The notes beneath the pieces are model-generated. The model was not told the DNA's origin. It was given only the letters and a program-made list of their open reading frames with translations, and did no database searches. Source: Bradyrhizobium cytisi (GTDB lineage: Bacteria > Pseudomonadota > Alphaproteobacteria > Rhizobiales > Xanthobacteraceae). From it: a stretch of DNA of 36,091 bases. Positions within the stretch are counted from its first letter, which is position 1. The number at the start of each line of letters is the position of its first letter. Made by a program: the position numbers and the translations under genes. The stretch spans positions 1-36,091 of the forward strand of contig NZ_VSSR01000079.1 of NCBI RefSeq assembly GCF_008123515.1, read 5' to 3'. This document shows positions 25,715-34,478 of this stretch, piece after piece.

Positions 25715-27237
25715 GCTCGGCGACCGCTCTTTCGTGGTTTGCCCGTCACGAGCTTCGGCTCGCCTGGCGCGAATGGTTCGCCATGATGACGGGTGGCCGG
25801 CGCAGGCGCGCCCGTGCCGCCGTGATCGGCCTGCTGTTCTTCGCCGCACTGCTGCACGTGCCAGCCTGGGCCGTGATCGGCCGCTTCGCCAATTTGCAAC
25901 TGCCGCTCGACAAATCCTCGCTGATCGTGATCTCGGCCACGATCTTTCTGGCCTGGACCTTGATGCTGTCGCAAGCGATCGAATCGGTGACGCGGGTATT
26001 TTACGCCCGCGCCGATCTCGATCTCATCATGTCCTCGCCGGCAACACTGGCCAATCTGTTCTCGGTGCGGATCGCCGCAATCGCGCTCACCGTCACCGTG
26101 ATGGCGCTGTTGTTCTCGACGCCCTTCATCGACGTGCTGGTGATCGGCGGCGGGCCGCGCTGGCTCGCGGCCTTCGGCGTGGTCGTCGCGATGGGCCTGT
26201 CGTCGGCTGCGGTCGCGATCGCCGTCACCATCCTCTTGTTTCGCCTGATCGGCCCGGCGCGCACGCGCTTCGTGGCCCAGATCCTGGCTGCGATCATCGG
26301 CGCGGGCTTCGTGATCGCGCTGCAGGTCGCGGCGATCATCTCCTACGGCACGCTGTCGCGCTTCACCATCCTGACGTCAGGCACCCTCGCCGCCCACGCG
26401 CCCGACGTCGACAGCATCTGGTGGTGGCCAGCGCGGGCGACTATGGGCGACGGCGAGGCGCTGCTGCTGCTCCTCGCGCTTGGCCTGGTGCTGCTCGGAT
26501 GCGTGATGGCGATGTTCTCGGGCCGCTTCGCCGACACCGCGATCGACGCTGCTGCCTACGGCACATCCAGCCGCAAGCGCGCGAAGGAACGTCCGTTCCG
26601 CGGCGGATCCCGCCAGCAGGCGCTGCGACGCAAGGAGTTCGTGCTGCTCTGGCGCGATCCCTGGCTGATCTCGCAGACCCTGATGCAGCTGCTCTATCTG
26701 GTGCCGCCGGCGCTGCTGCTCTGGCGCAGCTTTGCCGATAGCTCTGCGGCGCTGACGCTGATCTCGCCCGTCATCGTGATGGCCGCGGGTCAGCTTGCCG
26801 GCGGGCTCGCCTGGCTGACGATCTCCGGCGAGGACGCGCCCGATCTGGTCGCGACCGCGCCGCTGACGCCCACAAGCGTCATCCGCGCCAAGATCGAGGT
26901 GGTGCTGATCGCGATCGCCGTCATCTTCAGCCCGCTGGTGGCGGCGCTGGTTTTCGCCTCGCCGTTCCAGGCTGCGATCACGGCCGCCACGATCGTCATC
27001 AGCGCGGCCTCCGCCACCGCGATCCAGCTCTGGTTCCGGGTCCAGGCCCGGCGCACCCAATTCCGCCGGCGCCAGACGTCGTCGCGGCTTGCGACCTTCG
27101 CCGAAGCCTTCTCCTCGATCGGCTGGGCCGCCACCGCCGCGCTGCTGCTCACGCTGCCGACCGCAGGTATCGTCAGCGGCCTGATCACCGCGGGGCTGGT
27201 GGCGATCACCTGGAGGTTCAGCCCAAGGCGGGAGTGA
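25711..27237 (+). CDS. ABC transporter permease, putative exporter subunit
   Basis: A 508-residue polytopic membrane protein with at least ten hydrophobic stretches. Examples are AVIGLLFFAALLHVPAWAVI, LIVISATIFLAWTLMLS, FVAQILAAIIGAGFVIALQ and the last pair near residues 465-500. A basic stretch, SSRKRAKERPFRGGSRQQAL, followed by RRKEFVLLWRDPWLISQ (about 287-325), marks a cytoplasmic amphipathic region seen in some ABC exporter permeases. Its start overlaps the ATPase stop by 4 bases. I do not recognise the subfamily beyond 'ABC-2-like permease'. Confidence 0.82.
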
Positions 27238-27329
27238 AGGTGCGACACTGACGCGCTGTTGATCGCAGTCCATTGGCCACACGCTGTATTGCACGCTAGA
27301 CTTTCCCGAGACGTCATCGGGGACCGGGA

Positions 27330-28145
27330 ATGTGGCAACTCATTTCGGCGGCATTTGCGCTGTTGAGCGCATGTCTCTCACCTGCCCTCGCCCAGCAGCC
27401 ACCTCAACGCGGCGAATGCCTGGCGATGGCGAATGCCGCGCCTCGCGCCATGCCGGTCGCCTTCCAGCAGGCAGCCGCCGCCGCCGAGGTCGAGATCACC
27501 TATGCCGGCCACTCCACCTATTTCATCGACACGCCGGGCGGGGTGCGCATCGCGACCGATTATAGCGGCGCCTATCAGGTCGGCCGGCTGCCCGATGTCG
27601 TCACCATGAACCGGGCCCACAGCACCCACTATTCGCTCAATCCCGACAAGCGCATTCCCCACGTGCTGCATGGCTGGGGCGAGGACGGCAAGCCGGCCAT
27701 CGTGTCGGAGCGGATCGGCGACACCTTCATCCGCAACGTCACAACCGACATTCGCCGCTACTTTGGTGACGATTCCGGCGCGGACATGATCCGCGACGGC
27801 AATTCGATCTTCATCTTCGAGGTCGCTGGCCTGTGCATCGGGCATCTCGGCCATTTGCACCACAAGCTCGACGACAGCCATTTCGCCCAGATCGGGCGGC
27901 TCGACATCGTGATGGTGCCGATCGACGGCACCTACACCATGTCGCTCGACGGGGTCTCGGAGATCACCAAGCGTTTGCGCGCCTCCGTGGTGCTGCCGAT
28001 GCACCGCTTCGCCACCCCGCTCGACGAGTTCATGCGCCTGATCGGGCAACAGTTCGAGATCGACCGCCGCACCGAGCGTTCGTTGCGGATATCGCGGGAT
28101 ACGCTGCCATCGACGCCGACGGTGATCATCCTCGACGGGGTCTGA
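27330..28145 (+). CDS. Exported metallo-beta-lactamase-fold protein with altered metal motif
   Basis: A 271-residue protein of the UlaG/L-ascorbate-lactonase-like branch of the metallo-beta-lactamase superfamily. A signal peptide covers about residues 1-21 (cut after ALA). The fold is indicated by ITYAGHSTYFIDTPGGVRIA and TDYSG, then GHLGHLHH (171-178) and VVLPMHRF (H225). The usual metal motif HxHxDH appears instead as RAHSTH (95-100), so the first His and the Asp are replaced; this might change or reduce metal binding. The ribosome-binding site is GGGGACCGGGA. It lies 92 bases after the exporter permease gene. The substrate is unknown. Confidence 0.8.
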   Translation: MWQLISAAFALLSACLSPALAQQPPQRGECLAMANAAPRAMPVAFQQAAAAAEVEITYAGHSTYFIDTPGGVRIATDYSGAYQVGRLPDVVTMNRAHSTHYSLNPDKRIPHVLHGWGEDGKPAIVSERIGDTFIRNVTTDIRRYFGDDSGADMIRDGNSIFIFEVAGLCIGHLGHLHHKLDDSHFAQIGRLDIVMVPIDGTYTMSLDGVSEITKRLRASVVLPMHRFATPLDEFMRLIGQQFEIDRRTERSLRISRDTLPSTPTVIILDGV

Positions 28146-28211
28146 CGCCGCAATTTTCTCCAAGCCGGCTGTGGTGCGTTAGTGCTGATCTCCTTGCAAC
28201 AGGAGATCGAC

Positions 28212-28733
28212 ATGACCGACTTTGCGAGATTTTTGCACGCGGACGGACCCAACCCCGATCACGCGGCGGCGCTTCAGCTCTATGGCCGCTTCGTCGGTGA
28301 TTGGGATGCCGAGATCACCGCCCACGGCGCAGACGGAACGAAACACATCGCACCCGGCGAGATCCATTTTGGCTGGGTGCTGGAGGGCCGCGCCGTCCAG
28401 GACGTCTGGATCATTCCCCGCCCCGCGGGCGCGCCGGCCTTCCCGGTCGCCGGCAATTGGTACGGCACGACGCTGCGGGTCTACGATCCCTCCATTTCCG
28501 CTTGGCGGATTTCCTGGTTCGATCCGGGCCGGAGCGTGTTCCGCCAACAGATCGGCCGCCCGCACGGTGAGGACATTGTGCAGGAAGGCACGACCGAAGC
28601 CGGCGACCTCACGCGCTGGAGTTTTGCCGAGATCACCGTTGATTCCTTCCACTGGCTCGGTGAGGTCAAGCCTGCCACCGCGGCCGATTGGAGGCTGGTG
28701 GTCGACGTAAGGGCGACGCGGCGGGAGGACTAA
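28212..28733 (+). CDS. Conserved-type hypothetical protein, cytoplasmic
   Basis: A 173-residue protein with no signal peptide. I started it at 28212 (MTDFARFLHADGPNPDH) because of the AGGAGA ribosome-binding site 6 bases upstream. The body is rich in Trp and beta-type segments (GRFVGDWDAEITAHGADGT, GEIHFGWVLEGRAVQDVWII, WRISWFDPGR). This looks like a lipocalin-like or DUF1579-type beta-barrel fold; that is an impression, not an identification. It follows the metallo-beta-lactamase-like gene by 66 bases on the same strand. Confidence 0.7.
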   Translation: MTDFARFLHADGPNPDHAAALQLYGRFVGDWDAEITAHGADGTKHIAPGEIHFGWVLEGRAVQDVWIIPRPAGAPAFPVAGNWYGTTLRVYDPSISAWRISWFDPGRSVFRQQIGRPHGEDIVQEGTTEAGDLTRWSFAEITVDSFHWLGEVKPATAADWRLVVDVRATRRED

Positions 28734-28837
28734 GGCCGGATCGATTTTCGCATCGATGAAGCCTCGAACTCGCCGCACAGCGCCGGGTGAGCGACTATCT
28801 GGGGGACTGGCCCACTCTGGAGAGACCCTCTCCGCAG

Positions 28838-28872
28838 CCCTCTCCCGCAAGCGAACCGCAAGCGGGAGAGGG
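28838..28872. terminator. Hairpin with 11-bp perfect stem
   Basis: The arms ccctctcccgc (28838-28848) and gcgggagaggg (28862-28872) pair perfectly around a 13-base loop, about 100 bases after the upstream stop. It resembles the ctctcccgc hairpins at 17802-17942, so it may be a dispersed repeat doubling as a terminator. No T-run follows. Confidence 0.5.
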
Positions 28873-28979
28873 AGCGCACCTCCTCCGCCGCTGCCATGGT
28901 GCTCTGAGCAACACGCGCTGCTGCGTGACGAGATCAGGTGCTAGGCTCCCGCCATAAAAAACAGAGGGAGCGAACGTCG

Positions 28980-30032
28980 ATGGCTGCAAGCGGTCTGCCT
29001 GCCAACACCAGCGGGCTATTCGTCGAGCCGCGTGAGGACTGGCTCGCGTTATATCAGGAGGAGATCATTGATCCCTCGCGGCCGATCGTCGATCCGCATC
29101 ATCATCTCTGGAATCGCGGCCATCGCTATCTGATCGAGGAGATGGCCGCCGACATCGCCTCCGGCCACAACATCATCGCCACCGTCTATGTCGACTGCCG
29201 CTCGATGTATCGCGCGCATGGGCCCGAGGCGTTTCGGCCCGTGGGCGAAGTCGAGTTCGCCAACGGCGTCGCCGCGATGAGCGCGAGCGGTGGTTACGGC
29301 AAGGCCGCGATCTGCACCGGCATCGTCAGCCACGTGAATCTGCTGCTCGGCGATGCGGCCAAGCCCGTGCTGGAGGCGGAGATCGCCGCCGGCAATGGCC
29401 GCTTCCGCGGCATCCGGCATTCATCCGCCTGGGACGAGGACCCCGTTGTCGCCGGCATGTATGCGAACCGGCCGAAGGGACTGTTGCAGGACCCGACTTT
29501 CCGCAAGGGCTTTGCCTGCCTTGCGCGCCTGAACCTCAGCTTCGATGCCTGGCTGTTTCATCCGCAGATCGGCGAGTTGACCGAGCTGGCGCGCGCCTTT
29601 CCGAACACCAAAATCGTGCTCGACCATTGCGGCGGGCCGGCCGGGGTCGGCCGCTTTGCGGGACGACGCGAGGAGGTGTTTCCGCAGTGGCGCGCCTCGA
29701 TCCAGGAGATCGCGAAATGCGAGAACGTGGTGGTGAAGCTCGGCGGGCTCGCGATGTGCCTGCTCGGTTACGACTTCCATCTGCGCGCCAAACCGCCGTC
29801 ATCCGAGGAACTCGCCGCGGCGTGGAAGCCTTATGTCGAAACCTGCATCGAGGCATTCGGGCCGAAGCGCGCGATGTTCGAAAGCAATTTCCCGCCGGAC
29901 AAGGGCCAGTGCAGCTATCAGGTGATCTTCAACGCGTTCAAGCGCATCGCGGCACCCCTGAGCGAAGCGGAGAAGACGGCGCTGTTCTCGCAGACCGCGA
30001 CCGACGTCTACCGGCTCGAACTGCCGTCATGA
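28980..30032 (+). CDS. Amidohydrolase family 2 protein (TIM-barrel hydrolase)
   Basis: A 350-residue metal-dependent hydrolase or decarboxylase of the Amidohydro_2 family (ACMSD/LigY/4-oxalomesaconate hydratase-like superfamily). The start at 28980 is preceded by GAGGGAG; the frame opens 14 codons earlier. Metal-site segments are IVDPHHHLWN (about 36-45) at strand 1, RHSSAWDE, KIVLDHCGGPAG and the final strand MFESNFPPDK. These fit the family's His, His, His and Asp ligands. Such enzymes act on lactones or carboxylated aromatics. The nearby muconate-cycloisomerase-like gene makes aromatic degradation plausible, but this is inference. Confidence 0.88.
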   Translation: MAASGLPANTSGLFVEPREDWLALYQEEIIDPSRPIVDPHHHLWNRGHRYLIEEMAADIASGHNIIATVYVDCRSMYRAHGPEAFRPVGEVEFANGVAAMSASGGYGKAAICTGIVSHVNLLLGDAAKPVLEAEIAAGNGRFRGIRHSSAWDEDPVVAGMYANRPKGLLQDPTFRKGFACLARLNLSFDAWLFHPQIGELTELARAFPNTKIVLDHCGGPAGVGRFAGRREEVFPQWRASIQEIAKCENVVVKLGGLAMCLLGYDFHLRAKPPSSEELAAAWKPYVETCIEAFGPKRAMFESNFPPDKGQCSYQVIFNAFKRIAAPLSEAEKTALFSQTATDVYRLELPS

Positions 30033-30037
30033 CGCGA

Positions 30038-30071
30038 AAGAGGGGCCGGGATGTTGGTCCCGCCCCCTCTT
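30038..30071. terminator. Bidirectional terminator between amidohydrolase and cupin genes
   Basis: The arms 30038-30051 (aagaggggccggga) and 30058-30071 (tcccgccccctctt) form a 14-bp stem with one mismatch and a 6-base loop. The genes converge here and the outer ends are A-rich on one side and T-rich on the other, as expected for a two-way terminator. Confidence 0.8.
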
Positions 30072-30106
30072 CCGTCGTGGCCGCTGGGAAGCGTCCTTGA
30101 ATAAGA

Positions 30107-30562
30107 TTAGCCGGCACCCATCAGTGTCGCGGGACGGCGCTCGCCGGGCGAGAGGAACATGCGCTTCAGCTTGTTGACGACGCGGATCATGAAGCCGATC
30201 ACGGCCGGATTGGTCTTGCGGCAGAAGGCGATCTTCTTGACGTGGCCTTCGACATGCCATTTGGCATGCGCGCCATCGCGGAAGAAGACGACGTCGCCGA
30301 CGCCGTAGCGCTTCGGCGGCATGCCGTCGCTTTCGAGCACGATCGAGCCTTCCAGGATCATGATCGTCTCGTCGAAATCATAGTACCAGTTGAAACGGCC
30401 TTCGGTGCAGGACCAGATGATGGTCGAGGAGGTGCCGTCGGAGCTGGTCGACAGAATGTGCGAGCGCGAGACCGGGTTGCCCTCGATGATCCAGGCCGGC
30501 TCGATCGGCCGCAGCTCCAGATCCATATTGCAACTACCGATTTCAATCAATGCCCGCGACAT
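30107..30562 (-). CDS. Cupin-domain protein (DUF861-like)
   Basis: A 151-residue single-domain cupin with no signal peptide. The barrel motifs are visible as WYYDFDETIMILEGSIVLES (about 59-78), containing the E..ILEG pattern, and YGVGDVVFFRDGAHAKWHV (about 86-104), containing the G-D and H ligands. The C-terminus (VIGFMIRVVNKLKRMFLSPG) is basic and amphipathic. The start has an AGGGGA ribosome-binding site. Cupins of this size often act as isomerases or sugar/ureidoglycolate enzymes; the sequence does not say which. It is convergent with the amidohydrolase. Confidence 0.85.
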   Translation of the reverse strand: MSRALIEIGSCNMDLELRPIEPAWIIEGNPVSRSHILSTSSDGTSSTIIWSCTEGRFNWYYDFDETIMILEGSIVLESDGMPPKRYGVGDVVFFRDGAHAKWHVEGHVKKIAFCRKTNPAVIGFMIRVVNKLKRMFLSPGERRPATLMGAG

Positions 30563-30798
30563 CTGCTTCCCCTGGAGGTAGAATATGATTAACCGGGTTT
30601 AAATCCCGGCTTGTTTCGAATGACCTCGGGACGCTAGTAGCCAGTTTTTAATTCTTCCTTACGCAGGCCCCGATAATCAGCCGCAAGTTGCAGATGCGAA
30701 GCGGTTAACGTCGAGATTTCCGTGCAAATTCGTGCACATGAACCCATCTTTCCCGGGGTGCGACAAATTGCGCGAAGCGACTTGGAAGGAGTCCATCG
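30563..30798. promoter_or_regulatory. Divergent promoter region (cupin / acidic protein)
   Basis: This 236-base AT-rich gap lies between divergent genes. A near-palindrome ccgggtttaaatcccgg sits at about 30593-30609, close to the cupin start, and could be an operator. I cannot assign -35/-10 boxes confidently. Confidence 0.45.
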
Positions 30799-31353
30799 AT
30801 GCCCCTGACCCCAGAGGTTCTGACTGCCCTAGGCGAGGTCGTCGCCTGGCTTGGCAGCCTCGATGTCTCGTTCGCGACGGACGAGGAGCCCTGGTTCACG
30901 ATCGACGGCGTCGAAAGCCCCCGGCAGATCGGCAGTGACGGCTCAGGCGGCGCCGTCATACTGCTGCCGCCGCAGAATGTACTCTACGTCTCATCGGAAG
31001 GACGCGCGGGCGTTATCGCAGACAGTTTCGACGCGTTCATCCAGCTCGTCGTCGCCCGCCCCTATTGGCTCGACATCCTCAAATTCTCCGCCGGCGGCGA
31101 TCTCCAGGAAATGCGGCGTGCCGCGGACGCGCTGGAGGCGACACTCGACGACGAGGACGACGTCAACGAGGCGAGAGAGGAGATCCGCTCCGCGCTCGAC
31201 CTGCCGGAGGCGAGCGATCCGGTCGGCGCACTCTACGAGGCCGTCGCGGCTTCCGACGCCATCGTGCGGGCCACCGACGGGAGCCCGTTCACGACGCTGT
31301 TCAACCGCTTCAGCATCGACAGCAACCCGATGCTGCGCAACGCGGCAGCGTGA
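30799..31353 (+). CDS. Acidic hypothetical protein
   Basis: A 184-residue acidic, cytoplasmic protein with an AAGGAG ribosome-binding site. The middle (RAGVIADSFDAFIQLVVARP, then DLQEMRRAADALEATLDDED) is faintly like SMI1/KNR4 (SUKH) proteins, where a short acidic helix follows 'DSF..F'. The resemblance is too weak for a call. A coiled, Asp/Glu-rich helix follows (about 114-145). It converges on the aminopeptidase gene with a 10-base gap. I do not recognise its function. Confidence 0.75.
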   Translation: MPLTPEVLTALGEVVAWLGSLDVSFATDEEPWFTIDGVESPRQIGSDGSGGAVILLPPQNVLYVSSEGRAGVIADSFDAFIQLVVARPYWLDILKFSAGGDLQEMRRAADALEATLDDEDDVNEAREEIRSALDLPEASDPVGALYEAVAASDAIVRATDGSPFTTLFNRFSIDSNPMLRNAAA

Positions 31354-31363
31354 GCGGAAAGCC

Positions 31364-32620
31364 CTACTTCGCCCACTCGCCCTTGCGGAATACCGGGACC
31401 TTGCTGCCGTCGGCCAGAATGCCGTCGATATCGGTCTCGGCCGAGCCGATCATCCAGTCAATATGGATCAGGCTCTGGTTGCCACCTTGCGCGGCGATCT
31501 GCTGCGGGGTGAGCTGCGCGCCGTTGACGAAGCACTTCGAGTAGCACTGGCCGAGCGCGATGTGGGACGCAGCGTTCTCGTCGAACAGCGTGTTGTAGAA
31601 CAACAGCCCGCTCTGCGAGATCGGCGAGGAATGCGGCACCAGCGCCACTTCGCCGAGCCGGCGTGCGCCCTCGTCGGTGTCGAGCACCTTGTTCAGCACC
31701 TCCGCGCCGCGCGAAGCCTTGGCGTCGACGATCCTGCCGTCCTCGAAGCGCACCGCGATGTTGTCGATCAGCGTGCCCTGGTAAGACAGCGGCTTCGAGC
31801 TCACGACATGGCCATAGACCCGCCGGCAATGCGGCGTGGTGAAGACCTCTTCGGTCGGAATGTTGGCATTGCAGCTGATGCCGTTCTTGGAGAGCGAGGC
31901 ACCGCCCTCCCATTCATGGCCATCAGCCAGGCCGATGGTGAGGTCGGTGCCCGGCCCTGAATATTGCAGCGCGCGGAAGCGCTGGCCGTTGAGCCAGTTG
32001 GTGCGCTCGCGCAGCACCGCATTATGGCTCGCCCAATTGGCCGTAGCGTCCTCGCGATCGACGCGGGACGCCGCGAAGATCGCGTCCGCGAGCTTGCCGA
32101 CCGCGACCTCTTCGGGATCGTTCGGGAAGACCTGCTTCGCCCAGGACGGGCTCGGATAGGCGATGATGTTCCAGTTGGTGTCGAAATTGACGATCTTCTC
32201 CAGCGCCGGCTGATACGCCATGGAATTGGCCTTGCTGGCGCGCGCGACCTTGGAAGCATCTTCGCCCGACAGCAGCATCGGATTGTCGCCGACAATGGCG
32301 AGACGCGCAGTGTTGTTCGAGAACGCCTTCGCCATGCCCTCGTAGAGCCAGTTGGCGGCGCGATCAAAGCTGTTGTCGTGGCCGTGGCGATAGCGCGCCA
32401 GCGTCATCTCTTCGTCGGAGAGGATCGGCGTCACGATGCCGGCGCCGGCCTTGTAGGCGTGCGCAGCGATGCGGCGAACCAGCGGCAGCGCGATCGCCGG
32501 CGCCGTCAAGAGAAGGTCTTGTCCCGGCCGCAAGCCCAGTCCCACCTTCACCGCCACCTCGGCCAGCCGGTCGAGTTTCACGGGATCGATGGAAGTGACG
32601 GAATCGCGTTGATCGGTCAT
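31364..32620 (-). CDS. Aminopeptidase, M29 family (thermophilic aminopeptidase T type)
   Basis: A 418-residue cytoplasmic metallo-aminopeptidase, the standard length for M29. Visible metal-site and family segments are NIPTEEVFTTPHCRRVYGHV (about 254-273), EVALVPHSSPISQSGLLFYN (about 321-340), LFDENAASHIALGQCY (about 342-357) and QSLIHIDWMIGSAETDIDG (about 381-399). Glu, His and Asp ligands of the dinuclear site are present. A GGGGA ribosome-binding site precedes the ATG. M29 peptidases remove N-terminal residues from peptides. It stands alone on the minus strand, 110 bases downstream of the broken cycloisomerase-like gene. Confidence 0.92.
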   Translation of the reverse strand: MTDQRDSVTSIDPVKLDRLAEVAVKVGLGLRPGQDLLLTAPAIALPLVRRIAAHAYKAGAGIVTPILSDEEMTLARYRHGHDNSFDRAANWLYEGMAKAFSNNTARLAIVGDNPMLLSGEDASKVARASKANSMAYQPALEKIVNFDTNWNIIAYPSPSWAKQVFPNDPEEVAVGKLADAIFAASRVDREDATANWASHNAVLRERTNWLNGQRFRALQYSGPGTDLTIGLADGHEWEGGASLSKNGISCNANIPTEEVFTTPHCRRVYGHVVSSKPLSYQGTLIDNIAVRFEDGRIVDAKASRGAEVLNKVLDTDEGARRLGEVALVPHSSPISQSGLLFYNTLFDENAASHIALGQCYSKCFVNGAQLTPQQIAAQGGNQSLIHIDWMIGSAETDIDGILADGSKVPVFRKGEWAK

Positions 32621-32731
32621 GCCGGGTCCCCTGTCGGAATCTCTCGTTCAATCTAAGTCTAGCATCTCAGGACACAAGTGTGCGAGCGTCTTGCGAGACG
32701 TGAAGATACGGAGTTTCACGCAGCTTGGTTT

Positions 32732-34091
32732 TCAACGCGTGGCCGATTTCAGCACCCGGTCGACCATATCAGGCGCAAGACCGAGGTAATTTTTCGGCGA
32801 AGTGAGGGCCTCGATGGTCGCGCGATCGATCTGGGCTGCGACGCGCGGATCGGCCGACAGCGCGTCGGCGAGGCTGATGGCCGTCTCGTTGGCGCGCAGG
32901 CAGGCGTCATAGACCACGTCGTGCGCATCCTGCCGGCCGATCTGCGGCGCCAGCCCCATCATGACCGCTTCGGCCACAATCAGACCGCGACTAAGGGCGA
33001 GGTTGTCGTTCATCTTTGCCTCGTCCACGATGAGGCCGGCGAGCGCGAACTTCGCCTGATGAAGGGAGCCTGCGGTCAGCACGAAACTTTCGGGGATCGC
33101 CATCCATTCGGCGTGCCACGGACCGGTGGCGCGCTCGAAATCCTGCACCATGGCATCCAGCATCAACCCGGCGTGCTGACGTACGGCCTTGGATGCGGCG
33201 AGCATCAGCTCCGAGGAGATCGGGTTGCGCTTCTGCGGCATGGTCGAGGAGGCACCGCGCCCCTTGACGAAGGGCTCGTAGACCTCGCCGAACTCGGTCG
33301 AGGCCATGATCATGATATCGAGCGCGATCTTGCCGAGCGAGCCGGTGACGAGCGCGAGGAAATTCACGGCTTCGGCGAAGCCGTCGCGCGACATGCCAGG
33401 TGGAGGCGGGAACGCCGAGCTTCAGCTCGGCGCAGAGCGCCTCCTGCACCTCGAACCCCTTGTCGCCCAGCGAGGCCAGCGTGCCGGCGGCGCCCGCAAA
33501 CTGACCGACGAGAACCCGCGGCTTCAATTGCTCAAGACGCTCGGCATGGCGGTCGAACATCGCGAGCCAGATCGCGGTCTTGTAACCGAAGGTCACCGGC
33601 AGCGCCTGCTGAAGGTGGGTGCGGCCGGCCATCGGCGTGTCACGATGGCGCTTGGAGAGATCGGCCAGGATTTTGCGCAGCTCGGCGATATCGCGTTCGA
33701 CGATCTCGAGCCCCGCGCGCAATTGCAGCACCACGGCGGTGTCCATGATGTCCTGCGTGGTCGCGCCCCAATGCACATAGCGGCCGGCCTCGCCGCATTG
33801 CTTCGCCATCTGATGCACCAACGGGAGGATCGGGTAACCGACGATGTTGGTCTCCTGCCGCAGCAGATCGAAGTCGAGCGCAGCGACATCGGTCCGCGCC
33901 GCAATCTGGTCGGCGGCCTCCTGCGGGATCACGCCGCATCGCGCCTCCGCCTTCGCCAGCGCCACCTCGATCTCGGCATAGCGCGCGACCAGCGCGACGT
34001 CGGAAAACACCTCGCGCATCGCAGGCGTGCCGAAGGCATCGCGAAACAGCACGGAGTCGAGCACGGTGGTCGAGGCGGGAAAAGCGGGCAT
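32732..34091 (-). pseudogene. Frameshifted 3-carboxy-cis,cis-muconate cycloisomerase-like (PcaB/adenylosuccinate lyase family) gene
   Basis: Two reading frames make up one protein. The 5' part (34091 down to about 33385) encodes MPAFPASTTVLDSVLFRDAF, WGATTQDIMDTAVVL, AGRTHLQQALPVTFGYKTA and PASTWHVAR. The 3' part (33394 to 32732) continues RDGFAEAVNFLALVTGSLGK, then the family signature GRGASSTMPQKRNPIS and the C-terminal domain. The break falls in a CG run at 33385-33390. Adding one CG would restore WHVARDGF and yield about 453 residues, the normal family length. As read, the first frame makes about 366 residues, the last part nonsense, and lacks the catalytic signature loop. This is a true pseudogene, a phase-variable site or a sequencing error. 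Function by family is the beta-ketoadipate pathway isomerisation; related lyases exist. Confidence 0.8.
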
Positions 34092-34478
34092 GAGCGTTTC
34101 TTTGCGGCTGGCTTGTTTTATGTGGCGACAGCTTACGCAGGATATCCAGCGGAGCAATGAACATTCACTGTTGGACACACGGCCAATGTCGTCCCGACAA
34201 AAGCCGTGACGTTGGTGAGATGTCGCGCTCGCTGTCGCCGCGGCGGGATTCTGGATTGCTTCGCTGCGCTCGCAATGACGGCGACGCGAGTCGCATTCCT
34301 GTCCACACTTTAAGTGGTCACCTTCTAACTCAGGTTGCATTCCTCCGCGCAAATGGCATAGCAGCCATCTGGCGTCGCGATGAACCGGATGGACCATCTC
34401 GCGGACTCACAGACTTCAAGTCGAATCCCATTTGATTTCGTTATTGCCTGATGTCGTTGTGAGGTCTGAGTTTTCGAC
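34092..34478. promoter_or_regulatory. Divergent intergenic region with a half copy of a REP-like repeat
   Basis: A 387-base gap between the broken cycloisomerase-like gene and the regulator. Bases 34251-34281 match the right arm of the 5617-5697 palindrome with one difference; the left arm is missing. Upstream translations such as CERSEAIQNP come from this repeat and are not genes. No clear promoter could be read. Confidence 0.6.
34251..34281. repeat. Single arm of the REP-like repeat
   Basis: This 31-base stretch differs at one position from 5668-5698. It is a solo arm, consistent with a degraded element. Confidence 0.7.

Noticed and set aside
30851..31960. 369-codon plus-strand open frame across the acidic protein and aminopeptidase genes
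   Set aside because: It overlaps two better-supported genes in other frames; composition is Arg/Ser-rich shadow text.
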